Of a stretch of 64,000 nt of DNA, positions 49,775 to 58,839 are shown piece by piece (positions within the stretch are counted from its first letter, which is position 1; every line of letters starts with the position of its first letter). Made by a program: the position numbers and the translations under genes. The notes below the pieces were generated by a model. That model saw only the letters and a program-made list of their open reading frames with translations, did not search any database and was not told where the DNA came from. Origin of the DNA: CAZYBO01 sp964645205 (GTDB taxonomy: Bacteria > Pseudomonadota > Alphaproteobacteria > Rickettsiales > SXRF01). Location: contig CAZYBO010000008.1 in assembly GCA_964645205.1 (NCBI GenBank), positions 27,477 to 91,476 on the forward strand, written 5' to 3'.

Positions 49775-50530
49775 ATGAGCAAAACCTCGAAAAAAACCGC
49801 CCCAAAATCCTCGGCCAAGCCGACCTACCGCCGCGTACTGCTTAAGATTTCCGGCGAGGCGCTGATGGGCGACATGTCCTACGGGCAGGATTTAAAAACC
49901 ATCGAACGCATCTGCCGCGACGTAAAAAGCGCGCTGGAGCTTGGCGTGGAAATCTGCGTCGTCGTAGGCGGCGGCAATATCTTCCGCGGCATACAAGGCG
50001 CCGCCAGCGGCATGGAACGCGCCAGCGCCGATTACATGGGCATGGTCGCCACCGTCCTCAACGCGCTCGCTATTCAGAACACGCTGGAGCGCATGGGCAT
50101 CGACACGCGCGTGCTGTCGGCGATCACCATGATGCAGGTGTGCGAACCGTATATACGCCGCCGCGCCGTGCGCCACATGGAACGCGGCCGCGTGGTGATT
50201 TTCGCCGCCGGAACCGGCAACCCTTTCTTCACCACTGACACCGCTGCGGCGTTGCGCGCCAACGAAATGGGCTGCGACGTGCTGATGAAAGGCACGCAGG
50301 TGGACGGCGTCTATTCCGCCGACCCGAAGAAAGACAAAAAAGCGAAACATTTCGCGCAGCTCTCCTACCACGAAGTGCTGGTACGTGATCTGAAAGTGAT
50401 GGACGCGTCGGCCATTTCGCTCGCCCGCGAGAACAAAATCCCCATCCTCGTGTTCGATTTAGGCAATAAGGATTCCATCGCGCAGGCGGTGTGCAGCAAG
50501 GGCAAATTCACGCTGATTACGGATAAATAG
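49775..50530 (+). CDS. pyrH: UMP kinase PyrH
   Basis: PyrH phosphorylates UMP to UDP. The 251-residue amino-acid-kinase-fold protein begins with a Lys/Ser-rich lead, then YRRVLLKISGEALMG, VGGGNIFRGIQGAASG, RAVRHMERGRVVIFAAGTG and PFFTTDTAAALRA. It is hexameric and UTP-inhibited in relatives. frr normally follows directly; here an unknown gene lies between. Confidence 0.97.
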   Translation: MSKTSKKTAPKSSAKPTYRRVLLKISGEALMGDMSYGQDLKTIERICRDVKSALELGVEICVVVGGGNIFRGIQGAASGMERASADYMGMVATVLNALAIQNTLERMGIDTRVLSAITMMQVCEPYIRRRAVRHMERGRVVIFAAGTGNPFFTTDTAAALRANEMGCDVLMKGTQVDGVYSADPKKDKKAKHFAQLSYHEVLVRDLKVMDASAISLARENKIPILVFDLGNKDSIAQAVCSKGKFTLITDK

Positions 50531-50534
50531 CCCT

Positions 50535-50564
50535 CGTTAATTATCAGTATATTGATAATTAACG
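50535..50564. repeat. AT-rich perfect palindrome after pyrH
   Basis: CGTTAATTATCA (50535-50546) and TGATAATTAACG (50553-50564) are exact reverse complements around a 6-base loop, starting 4 bases after the pyrH stop and followed by ATATTTT. It could be a weak terminator for pyrH or an operator for the next gene. Confidence 0.7.
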
Positions 50565-50620
50565 ATATTTTATCATATATTTTCACAAAACCTTCACATT
50601 CATTATCCACCGCATATTGT

Positions 50621-51286
50621 ATGATGGGTGGCATGACGGATGACGTAGAAAAACACCTCAGTACCTATACCCCGCCCCCTGCTGCGGAAGCCCCCGCTTC
50701 GGCTGCGCCCGCGCGCGAGCCGATCGGTTTTGAAGTCGCCAAAGGCTGCGTGGCGCACTATGCCAGCGTAGCCGCAACTACCATCGATACCCACTTCAAT
50801 GAACTGCGTAAAGACAAGCGCGAGGCGGATATAGAGCCGGAAGGCCAGCAGGAGCTTTATCGCGCGCTGATGCGCATGGCGCTGAAATCCTATCAGGCCG
50901 AAAGCCCAAAAGCATGGGGCGACGCCGTGCAAGGCGGACGCATGGGCAGCGCGCTCATCGGCAGTATCCTGCTCGCACGCAATATCACCACCCAGATGCT
51001 CAAATACGCCAACCTGCCAGCAGGCACCGAAAGCGACGCATGCGGCGAACTGACGCGCCACGGCGTGGAAAAACTCCGCAATGGCCTAAACTTCAGCCTC
51101 GTGGGTATCAGGCAGCATATGCCGCCGGGCGCCCGCTACAAAGCGTCACTTCACCTTGCCCTTCCGTCCAGCGGTTCAAAAGAAACCACCAGTTCAAAGA
51201 TCGGCACCATGCTGGATGCCTGTTACGGGCAGCGAAAATTAGCCGGTGCGCTGCTTGCCCGCGGCAATGACGACCTCACCCCTTAA
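50621..51286 (+). CDS. Hypothetical protein between pyrH and frr
   Basis: This protein has about 221 residues (start ATG 50621, 50624 or 50633; no strong ribosome site). A Pro/Ala-rich lead of about 35 residues is followed by a helical soluble domain with VAKGCVAHYASVAATTIDTH, LMRMALKSYQAESPKAWGDA and GRMGSALIGSILLARNITTQ. There is no membrane segment or signal peptide. I do not recognise the family. It breaks the otherwise conserved pyrH-frr pair and lies behind a palindrome. Confidence 0.55.
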   Translation: MMGGMTDDVEKHLSTYTPPPAAEAPASAAPAREPIGFEVAKGCVAHYASVAATTIDTHFNELRKDKREADIEPEGQQELYRALMRMALKSYQAESPKAWGDAVQGGRMGSALIGSILLARNITTQMLKYANLPAGTESDACGELTRHGVEKLRNGLNFSLVGIRQHMPPGARYKASLHLALPSSGSKETTSSKIGTMLDACYGQRKLAGALLARGNDDLTP

Positions 51287-51366
51287 CCACTGCCTAAACA
51301 AAAAACGCTTGCGTAAACCCCCTACACCGCTACCCTTGGCTCCTGCAACCAACCACGGGTAATCCT

Positions 51367-51921
51367 ATGACCGCCGACATCAACGAACTCCGCCGCCGCA
51401 TGGACGGCGCACTAAAATCCCTCCACAGCGAATTTGGCGGCCTGCGTACCGGCCGCGCCAACGCCAGCCTGCTCGACCATATTCAGGTCGATGCCTACGG
51501 CAGCATGGTGGCACTGAACACCGTGTCCAACATCAGCGTGCCGGAACCGCATTTGCTTTCCGTGCAGGTGTGGGATAAGGGCGTAGTCAAATCGGTCGAA
51601 AAAGCGATCAACGCGGCGGGACTCGGCGTAAACGCCGCCGCCGACGGCCAGCTCGTGCGCGTGCCGATTCCGCCCTTGTCGCAGGAACGCCGCGTGGAAC
51701 TTTCCAAAATCGCCAGCAAATATGCTGAAAGCTGCCGCATCGCCATCCGCAACATCCGCCGCGATGGGATGGACACGCTGAAGAAAATGGAAAAAGACAG
51801 CGAGATTTCCAAAGACGAGCACACCAAGCGTTCCGAAGGCATCCAGAAACTCACCGACGAACTGATCAAGAAAGTCGATGAAGCGGTCGCAGTGAAGGAA
51901 AAAGAAATTCTTGGGAATTAA
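51367..51921 (+). CDS. frr: Ribosome recycling factor
   Basis: RRF splits post-termination ribosomes together with EF-G. The 184-residue protein has the expected length and blocks: GALKSLHSEFGGLRTGRANA, SLLDHIQVDAYGS, VRVPIPPLSQERRVELSK and AVAVKEKEIL at the end. Confidence 0.97.
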   Translation: MTADINELRRRMDGALKSLHSEFGGLRTGRANASLLDHIQVDAYGSMVALNTVSNISVPEPHLLSVQVWDKGVVKSVEKAINAAGLGVNAAADGQLVRVPIPPLSQERRVELSKIASKYAESCRIAIRNIRRDGMDTLKKMEKDSEISKDEHTKRSEGIQKLTDELIKKVDEAVAVKEKEILGN

Positions 51922-51954
51922 TTGACAGCGATCAGCGGCCAGCGGTCAGTCATT

Positions 51955-52704
51955 ATGAAAAAAAACCCTACGACGATTCCTACACTGGCCGCCGACCGCC
52001 GCCCCCTGCCCACTCACATCGCCATCATCATGGACGGCAACGGCCGCTGGGCGAAATCGCGCGGGCTGCCGCGCACTGCAGGGCATAAAAAAGGCGCGGA
52101 TGCGCTAAGGCGCGTGCTGGATTCCTGCCGCGACGCGAAGATCGAATACCTCACCGTTTATGCGTTTTCCTCGGAAAACTGGAAGCGCCCCGAAGATGAG
52201 ATCAAGGATTTGATGCAGCTGCTGCGCCATTACCTGAAGCACGAATTGCCGGAATTGCACAAAAACAACATTCGCCTGCGTTTCATCGGTGATTTCTCGA
52301 AACTCGATACCGATATTCGCGGCAGCATGAACGAAGCCATGGCGCTCACCGCAGGCAACACCGCGTTCAACTTCACCGTTGCGCTGAGCTACGGCGCACG
52401 ACAGGAAATTGTACGCGCGGCGCGCACGCTCGCCGAGGCCGTAAAATCCGGCAAGCTCGCACCCGACGCCATCGACGAATCCGCCTTCGCAGCCGCACTC
52501 GACACACACGACATGCCCGAGCCGGATTTACTCATCCGCACCGGCGGCGAGCACCGCATTTCCAACTTCCTGCTCTGGCAGTCGGCCTACACCGAATTTT
52601 ATTTCACCCCGGCATTATGGCCGGATTTCGACGCCGCGCATTTCAACGATGCGCTTGGCGAATATGCAAAACGCGAGAGGCGCTATGGAACCGCAGGAAA
52701 TTAA
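51955..52704 (+). CDS. uppS: Isoprenyl transferase (undecaprenyl diphosphate synthase) UppS
   Basis: UppS extends farnesyl diphosphate with isopentenyl units to the C55 carrier lipid used for peptidoglycan and O-antigen. The 249-residue protein has the catalytic IIMDGNGRWAKSRGLPR, the GHKKGADALRRVLD helix and the C-terminal ETDLLIRTGGE-type DLLIRTGGEHRISNF. The ATG at 51955 is preferred over a TTG at 51922. Its precursors come from the pathway that includes dxr, 1.6 kb downstream. Confidence 0.96.
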   Translation: MKKNPTTIPTLAADRRPLPTHIAIIMDGNGRWAKSRGLPRTAGHKKGADALRRVLDSCRDAKIEYLTVYAFSSENWKRPEDEIKDLMQLLRHYLKHELPELHKNNIRLRFIGDFSKLDTDIRGSMNEAMALTAGNTAFNFTVALSYGARQEIVRAARTLAEAVKSGKLAPDAIDESAFAAALDTHDMPEPDLLIRTGGEHRISNFLLWQSAYTEFYFTPALWPDFDAAHFNDALGEYAKRERRYGTAGN

Positions 52705-52706
52705 AT

Positions 52707-52774
52707 TGTCATCCTGAACAAAGTGAAGGATCTACTGCGGCAAAGAAAGATCCTTCGCTACGCTCAGGATGACA
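52707..52774. repeat. Palindromic GTCATCCTGA-type repeat (copy 2) between uppS and cdsA
   Basis: TGTCATCCTGAAC and GCTCAGGATGACA form the outer arms, GAAGGATCT and AGATCCTTC the inner arms of one long imperfect hairpin. It is nearly identical, in the same orientation, to the copy at 53518-53586, and in opposite orientation to 23909-23985. Confidence 0.85.
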
Positions 52775-52792
52775 ATAATAAAGGAATTGGCA

Positions 52793-53509
52793 ATGAATGA
52801 TACCATAGAGCAAAACGAAAGCACCCACGACGACACGCCCTCCAAATGGGAAGGCTTAAAAGTACGCGCCATCTCCAGCGCGGTGATGGTGACGCTGGTG
52901 CTGTCCGTATTATGGATGGGCGGGTTCATGTTCACGCTGCTGGTGGTGGTGGCCGCGCTCATCATGGTGAAGGAATGGCTGGCGATGACGCAAAAAGAAG
53001 CGGTCGGCTGGCGCGTGGGCGGGTATTTTTACGCGGCGATTCCGTGTGCGTCGCTCATCTGGCTGCGCGTAGTGCGCTTTGAAACGTTGCCGGACGCGGG
53101 ATTCAAGCTGGTGCTGTTCATCCTGCTCGTAGTTATCGCCACCGACGTCGGCGCCTATTTCACCGGCCGCAAAATCGGCGGCAAAAAACTCGCGCCCTCC
53201 ATCAGCCCCGGCAAAACCTGGGCGGGTCTTGGCGGCGGCGTGGTCGCGGCAGCCGTTATCGGCGGCGTGGCGCACAGTTTCGTGCCCTACCCTGCGAGCT
53301 TCATCATGTGCGTGCTGTGCGGCGGCCTGCTCGCTCTGCTCGCGCAGGTCGGCGATTTGTTCGAGTCGTATGTGAAGCGTCGCGCGGGCGTGAAAGACAG
53401 CGGCACGCTGATTCCTGGACATGGCGGGCTGCTCGACCGCGTGGACGGGCTTACGCTCACCGTGCCATTTTTTGCGTTGATGGTCGCGCTCTCCGGCATG
53501 GCGGTATGA
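52793..53509 (+). CDS. cdsA: Phosphatidate cytidylyltransferase CdsA
   Basis: CdsA makes CDP-diacylglycerol, the precursor of all phospholipid head-group classes. The 238-residue membrane protein has six or so helices. Its signature lies in the last third: APSISPGKTWAGLGGG, AQVGDLFESYVKRRAGVKDS and IPGHGGLLDRVDGL. AAGGA stands 7 bases before the ATG. The gene is bracketed by two near-identical palindromic repeats. Confidence 0.95.
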   Translation: MNDTIEQNESTHDDTPSKWEGLKVRAISSAVMVTLVLSVLWMGGFMFTLLVVVAALIMVKEWLAMTQKEAVGWRVGGYFYAAIPCASLIWLRVVRFETLPDAGFKLVLFILLVVIATDVGAYFTGRKIGGKKLAPSISPGKTWAGLGGGVVAAAVIGGVAHSFVPYPASFIMCVLCGGLLALLAQVGDLFESYVKRRAGVKDSGTLIPGHGGLLDRVDGLTLTVPFFALMVALSGMAV

Positions 53510-53517
53510 AATTTCTT

Positions 53518-53586
53518 TGTCATCCTGAACGCAGTGAAGGATCTACTGCGGCGAAGAAATATCCTTCGCTTGCGCTCAGGATGACA
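53518..53586. repeat. Palindromic GTCATCCTGA-type repeat (copy 3) between cdsA and dxr
   Basis: This has the same architecture as copy 2. Its right end, CAGGATGACATG, supplies both an AGGA sequence and the first base of the dxr ATG at 53586, so the repeat appears to have been adopted as the ribosome-binding region of dxr. Confidence 0.85.
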
Positions 53587-54731
53587 TGGTTATGAAATCC
53601 CTCACCGTCCTCGGTGCAACCGGCACGATCGGCGTCAACACGCTGAAGCTGGCGGCGATGCATCCCGAACGTTTCCGCGTGGAAGCGCTCACCGCGGGCG
53701 ATAACGTAACATTGCTTGCAGAGCAGGCGCGTGCGTTCAAGCCCAAGCGCGCGGTGATCGCCAACGCGTCCTACTACAACGAACTGAAAGATGCGTTGTC
53801 GGGAACCGGTATCGAGATATCCGCCGGCGAGGACGCAGTGTGCGAAGCAGCCAGTGCGCCGTGCGACATCCTCATGTCCGGCATCGTCGGCGCGGCTGGC
53901 TTGAAACCTACTCTGGCCGCCATCCGCAGCGGCACTACCATCGCGCTCGCCAACAAGGAATGCCTCGTCTGCGCGGGCGAACTGATCAACCGCGAAGTAG
54001 CCGCGCACGGCGCGACGCTGATTCCCGTGGACTCCGAACATAACGCGATTTTCCAATTGTTCGATGCGCAGCATCCCGAATGGGTGGAGTCGATCACCAT
54101 CACCGCGTCCGGTGGCCCGTTCCGCACATGGACGCATGAACAGATGCAAGCCGCCACGCCGGAACAGGCGGTGAAACATCCGAACTGGAATATGGGCGCG
54201 AAAATCTCCGTCGATTCCGCCACGCTGATGAATAAGGGGCTGGAATTGATCGAAGCATTCCATCTATTCCCGGTAAAGGCCGAGCAGTTGCAGGTGCTCA
54301 TCCACCCGCAATCCGTCGTGCATTGCCTGGTGCAGATGATGGATGGCTCCGTGCTCGCGCAGTTGAGTTGCCCCGACATGTGCACGCCCATCGCTTACGC
54401 GCTGGCATGGCCTGAGCGCATCAAGGCGCCGGTGAAAAAACTCGACCTCGCCGCCATCGGCAGCCTGCAATTCGACGCGCCCGACGAAGCGCGCTTCCCC
54501 TGCCTCGCCCTTGCAAAGTCCGCGCTCAAGGCCGGTGGCAACGCGCCTGCCGTCCTCAACGCCGCCAACGAAATCGCCGTGCAGCGTTTTCTCAGCGGCG
54601 GCATTCCATTCACCGGCATCGCGAAAATCGTTGAAGGAACGCTCGAATCCATGGACAATGGCGCTATGGAAACCATCGACGACGTGCTGGCATGCGATGC
54701 CGGTGCGCGCCGGATCGCAAAGGAATTGTAA
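53586..54731 (+). CDS. dxr: 1-deoxy-D-xylulose 5-phosphate reductoisomerase
   Basis: Dxr carries out the committed step of the MEP isoprenoid pathway, turning DXP into MEP with NADPH. The 381-residue protein has the nucleotide site VLGATGTIGVNTLKL, the metal-site segment PVDSEHNAIFQ, the flexible loop ITASGGPFRTW and NWNMGAKISVDSATLMNKGL. ATG 53586 (with AGGA from the repeat) or 53592 may be used. The stop overlaps the rseP start by one base (TAATG). Confidence 0.96.
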   Translation: MVMKSLTVLGATGTIGVNTLKLAAMHPERFRVEALTAGDNVTLLAEQARAFKPKRAVIANASYYNELKDALSGTGIEISAGEDAVCEAASAPCDILMSGIVGAAGLKPTLAAIRSGTTIALANKECLVCAGELINREVAAHGATLIPVDSEHNAIFQLFDAQHPEWVESITITASGGPFRTWTHEQMQAATPEQAVKHPNWNMGAKISVDSATLMNKGLELIEAFHLFPVKAEQLQVLIHPQSVVHCLVQMMDGSVLAQLSCPDMCTPIAYALAWPERIKAPVKKLDLAAIGSLQFDAPDEARFPCLALAKSALKAGGNAPAVLNAANEIAVQRFLSGGIPFTGIAKIVEGTLESMDNGAMETIDDVLACDAGARRIAKEL

Positions 54732-55837
54732 TGGATTTCGCGCTGCAGCTTTTCCACACGCTCTGGTCGTTCTTCATCGTCATCAGCGTGATGGTGTTCG
54801 TCCACGAATTCGGCCATTACATCGTCGCCAAATGGTGCGGCATCAAGGTCGAAACCTTTTCCATCGGTTTCGGCAAGGAACTGGTCGGGTTCAACGACAA
54901 ATCCGGCACGCGCTGGAAAATCTCGCTCATCCCGCTCGGCGGCTATGTGAAAATGTTCGGCGATTCGTCGGAGGCCTCCACCGCCGACGCCGAAGCCATC
55001 GACGCCATGAGCGAGGAAGATAAAAAACGCACCTTCCACCACAAGCCGCTGCATAAAAAAGCCGCCGTAGTCGCTGCAGGGCCCATCGCTAATTTCCTGC
55101 TCACCATCGCCATCCTCACCTATTTCATCATGAGCGGCGGGCTGCAATCAGCCGATCCTATCGTCGGTGAAATCATGCCGAATACGCCCGCGCAGGAAGC
55201 GGGGCTCAAGCCGGGCGACCGCGTGCTGAAAATCAACGAGGACAGCGTAGGCAGCTTCAACGACATTCCCTACCTGATCGCCACCAATCTCGGCACGCCG
55301 GTGCATATCCTCATCAACCGCGACGGCGTGGAATCCACCATAACCCTCACGCCAAGGGAAACCGAGGATGTAGATGCGCTCGGCAACAAGATCAAGCGCC
55401 CGGTCATCGGCATCCGCAGCGTGGAAATCAAATATGAAGACGTAGGCATTACGCGCGCCGTTGGCGAAGCTGTGCGCCGCACCTACATGGTCTGCGCGTC
55501 CACGCTCAAGGTCGTCGGCCAGATGGTCACCGGCAAGCGCAGCCCGCACGACCTCAAGGGGCCGGTCGGCATCGCGCAGCTTTCCGGGCAGGCGACGGAA
55601 AAAGGATTCCGCACCGTGCTGTGGTTGATCGCGTTGCTGTCGGCTAATCTCGGCATGGTGAATTTATTCCCCATCCCGCTCCTCGACGGCGGCCATCTGG
55701 CCTATTATACCGCCGAGGCACTGCGCGGCCGCCCGATGGCGCAGAAGGTGCAGGATTACGGCTTCCGCGCAGGCTTCGTCATCTTGTTCACGCTCATGGC
55801 ATTTACTATTGTTAACGACATCGTTAAACTGTTCTAG
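54731..55837 (+). CDS. rseP: RIP metalloprotease RseP (site-2 protease family)
   Basis: This 368-residue inner-membrane zinc protease cleaves membrane-bound anti-sigma factors or signal peptides within the bilayer. The zinc motif HEFGH is at about residue 23, a PDZ domain lies near 135-215 (AQEAGLKPGDRVLKINEDS) and the second catalytic segment NLFPIPLLDGGHL near 313. There are four membrane helices. The start at 54731 is preferred over an upstream GTG because it begins at the first helix. The order dxr-rseP-bamA is conserved. Confidence 0.95.
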   Translation: MDFALQLFHTLWSFFIVISVMVFVHEFGHYIVAKWCGIKVETFSIGFGKELVGFNDKSGTRWKISLIPLGGYVKMFGDSSEASTADAEAIDAMSEEDKKRTFHHKPLHKKAAVVAAGPIANFLLTIAILTYFIMSGGLQSADPIVGEIMPNTPAQEAGLKPGDRVLKINEDSVGSFNDIPYLIATNLGTPVHILINRDGVESTITLTPRETEDVDALGNKIKRPVIGIRSVEIKYEDVGITRAVGEAVRRTYMVCASTLKVVGQMVTGKRSPHDLKGPVGIAQLSGQATEKGFRTVLWLIALLSANLGMVNLFPIPLLDGGHLAYYTAEALRGRPMAQKVQDYGFRAGFVILFTLMAFTIVNDIVKLF

Positions 55838-55919
55838 CGCGCCTTGCAAAAGCTGCTTGATTTGTCATTACTTTTATCGCATGACTACTGGCTATATCCT
55901 CTGATTGCATACAGGCCAT

Positions 55920-58226
55920 ATGTCGCGTGATTTTCTCCCCCGTTCGATCGTCTCCGCCGCTGTGTGGGGCGTCCTGCTTGCCGCAACTCCCGCCATCGCC
56001 GCCCCCGCCGCGCAAAAGCCGGTCGCCGCGGGCGATGTGATCCGCGACGTGCGCGTCGAAGGTAATGAGCGCGTCGAAGCACGCACCATCCTCACCTATC
56101 TTGGCCTGAAATCGGGCAACCATTTCACCAAGGCGGAAATCGACAGCAGCCTCAAAAACCTATTCGCCACCGGCTTTTTCGCCGACGTGAAGCTCCTGCG
56201 CTCCGGCAGCACACTGGTCGTACGCGTAGTGGAAAACCCGGTCATCAGCAAAATCGCTTTTGAAGGCAACGATCGCGTGGAAACCGCCGATCTGGAAAAA
56301 GAAATCGAACTCAAGCCGCGTTCCATCTTCTCGCGCGACAAAGTGCAGTCCGACGTCAAACGCATCCTGAATATCTACCGCCGCGGCGGGCGTTACGACG
56401 CGCGCGTGGAGCCGAAAGTCATCCAGCAGGATCAGAACCGCGTCGACCTCGTGTATGAAATCGTCGAGGGGCCGGTGGCGCGCGTGGAGAAAATCGACTT
56501 CATCGGCAACGAGATGTTCAGCACCAGCACGCTCACCAAAGCCATCCGCACGGAAGAAACCCGCTGGTACAAATTCCTCACCGACAACGACAAGTACGAT
56601 CCCGACCGCCTGCAATACGATCAGGAATTGCTGCGCCGCTATTATGTCAACGAAGGGTACGCCGACTTTCAGGTGAAATCTGCGCACGCGGAGCTGTCGC
56701 CGGGAAAAGACGCGTTCTTCATTACCTTCGTGGTGCAGGAAGGCGTGCGTTATGATCTCGGCACGGTGAAAGTCACCAGCGAGTTGAAGGAAAAGGAAAA
56801 GCCCGATTTCAGCGACATCATCACCACCAAGACCGGCGACACGTACGACGCGAGCAAGGTGGAAGCCTCCATCGACGCGATGACCAAGGAACTTGGCGAC
56901 CGCGGCTATGCGTTCGTCGACATCCAGCCGAAGCTGGAGCGCGACCCCGCGAAGAAACTCGCCAACCTTACCTACGTCATCAAGCCCGGCCCGCGCGTGT
57001 ATGTGGAACGCGTCAACATCACCGGCAACGTGCGCACGCTCGACGAGGTGGTACGCCGTGAATTCCGCTTAAGCGAAGGCGACCCGTATAACAGCACCAA
57101 GCTGCAGCGCACCGAACAGCGCATCAACAATCTCGGCTTCTTCGAGCGCGTACAGATCAAGAATGAACCGGGCAGCGCGCCGGATAAAACCGTCGTCAAC
57201 GTGGACGTGCAGGAAAAATCCACCGGCGAAATCAATATCGGCGCCGGATTTTCGAGCACCGACGGCGTACTCGGCGATTTCGGCATCCGCGAAAGCAACC
57301 TGCTTGGCCGCGGTCAGGAACTGCGCACACGTGTAACGATGGCCGCCCGCCGCAAGCAGGTCGAGTTGGGCTTCACCGAGCCTTATTTCCTCAACCGCGA
57401 ACTTGCCACCGGCTTCGATATTTACCGCACCAAGCAGGATCTGCTGCGCGAAAGCTCGTATAACAGCGACGTCAAAGGCGTCACGCTGCGCACCAGCTAC
57501 ACGTTGCAGGAAAAACTCCAGCACGCGATCAACTACATTATCCGCGAAAATAACATCACCGACGTACGCACCGATGCGTCGCGCTACGTGAAAGACCAGG
57601 TCGGCAAGAACGTGAACTCCGCGATCGGCCACTCCCTCACCTATGACGACCGCGACAACAAGTTCAGCCCCACCAAAGGCTACTATTTCCGCGTGATGCA
57701 GGAAGTGGCGGGGCTGGGCGGCGATTCCAAATACCTGAAACACGAAGTCAAGACCAGCTACTACTACCCCATCACCCCGAAATGGGTGCTTGGCACCATG
57801 GCGTCGGGCGGACACATGTTCGGACTCGGCAGCCGCGACGTGCGTATCAACGACCGCTTCTTCCTCGGCGGCGACGATTTGCGCGGCTTCCGCAACGCAG
57901 GCGTCGGCCCGCGCGACACCACCACGCGCGATGCGCTCGGCGGCAATATCTACTACACCGGCACGATGGAATTGAAGTTCCCGCTGGGTCTGCCCGAAGA
58001 ACTCGGTATCAGCGGCGCAACCTTCGCTGAAGCCGGAAGCCTGTGGGACGTAGACGACAGCGGCGCAGAAGTGTTCGATGAAAAATCGATCCGCGCTTCG
58101 GTTGGCGTGGGCGTGCTGTGGTCATCACCGTTCGGCCCCATCCGCATCGACGTCGCGCATGCAGTGCGCAAGGAAAATCGCGATCTCACCGAAAATGTAC
58201 GTTTTAGTTTTGGTACACGTTTTTAA
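55920..58226 (+). CDS. bamA: Outer-membrane protein assembly factor BamA
   Basis: BamA folds beta-barrel proteins into the outer membrane. The 768-residue protein has a signal peptide (MSRDFLPRSI to AIAAPAAQ), five POTRA domains (about 35-420; first one IRDVRVEGNERVEARTI) and a 16-strand barrel. The barrel carries the conserved loop-6 motif LRGF (in GGDDLRGFRNAG) and ends in Phe (FSFGTRF), as required for recognition by the machinery. An 82-base spacer separates it from rseP. The start at 55920 is preferred over a TTG at 55905. Confidence 0.97.
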   Translation: MSRDFLPRSIVSAAVWGVLLAATPAIAAPAAQKPVAAGDVIRDVRVEGNERVEARTILTYLGLKSGNHFTKAEIDSSLKNLFATGFFADVKLLRSGSTLVVRVVENPVISKIAFEGNDRVETADLEKEIELKPRSIFSRDKVQSDVKRILNIYRRGGRYDARVEPKVIQQDQNRVDLVYEIVEGPVARVEKIDFIGNEMFSTSTLTKAIRTEETRWYKFLTDNDKYDPDRLQYDQELLRRYYVNEGYADFQVKSAHAELSPGKDAFFITFVVQEGVRYDLGTVKVTSELKEKEKPDFSDIITTKTGDTYDASKVEASIDAMTKELGDRGYAFVDIQPKLERDPAKKLANLTYVIKPGPRVYVERVNITGNVRTLDEVVRREFRLSEGDPYNSTKLQRTEQRINNLGFFERVQIKNEPGSAPDKTVVNVDVQEKSTGEINIGAGFSSTDGVLGDFGIRESNLLGRGQELRTRVTMAARRKQVELGFTEPYFLNRELATGFDIYRTKQDLLRESSYNSDVKGVTLRTSYTLQEKLQHAINYIIRENNITDVRTDASRYVKDQVGKNVNSAIGHSLTYDDRDNKFSPTKGYYFRVMQEVAGLGGDSKYLKHEVKTSYYYPITPKWVLGTMASGGHMFGLGSRDVRINDRFFLGGDDLRGFRNAGVGPRDTTTRDALGGNIYYTGTMELKFPLGLPEELGISGATFAEAGSLWDVDDSGAEVFDEKSIRASVGVGVLWSSPFGPIRIDVAHAVRKENRDLTENVRFSFGTRF

Positions 58227-58261
58227 CCTGATTTACCCTGAACCCAACGAAAGGATACACC

Positions 58262-58834
58262 ATGAAATCGCTTACTTTATACACCCTCGCCGCAGCACTG
58301 ATGCTGGCGTACGCGCCTGCCGCCTCCGCGGAAGACGCCAAGTCGCCGATTGCCGTCGTCAACATTCAGCTCATCATGCAGGATTCCACCGCCGCGAAAT
58401 CGGTGCGCGACCAGCTTGAAAGCAAACAAAAAGCCTTCCAATCGGAAATCACCAAGAAGGAAGAACAGCTCCAGAAAGAAGATCAAGAACTGGGCAAGCA
58501 GCGCAGCGCGCTTTCCAAAGATGCGTATGAAGAAAAAGTTCGCGCGTTCCGCAACAAGGCCACCGATGTCCAGAAGGAAGTGCAGTCCAAGAAAGCCATG
58601 CTCGATGGCGCATTTGAGCGCGCACTGAACGAGATCCAGAAAGTGGTGACAGAAATCATAGTCGACATGTCGAAGGAAAAAGGCTTCAGCACCGCGATCC
58701 CCACCTCTCAGCTGCTCTATGCCGATCCGAAGCTCGACATCACCACCGAAGTGCTGAACAAGCTGAACCAGAAACTGTCGAAGATCGACGTGAAATTCGA
58801 TGCACCGGCAGCGGCGGACAAAGGAAAAAAATAA
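58262..58834 (+). CDS. ompH: OmpH/Skp-family periplasmic chaperone
   Basis: This 190-residue protein has a cleavable signal peptide (to AAASAEDA, about residue 24) and a long coiled coil (about 50-140) rich in Lys, Glu and Gln, as in the trimeric jellyfish-shaped Skp. It carries unfolded outer-membrane proteins to BamA. AAAGGA precedes the ATG. It sits between bamA and lpxD, the standard place. Confidence 0.92.
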   Translation: MKSLTLYTLAAALMLAYAPAASAEDAKSPIAVVNIQLIMQDSTAAKSVRDQLESKQKAFQSEITKKEEQLQKEDQELGKQRSALSKDAYEEKVRAFRNKATDVQKEVQSKKAMLDGAFERALNEIQKVVTEIIVDMSKEKGFSTAIPTSQLLYADPKLDITTEVLNKLNQKLSKIDVKFDAPAAADKGKK

Positions 58835-58839
58835 TCCTG

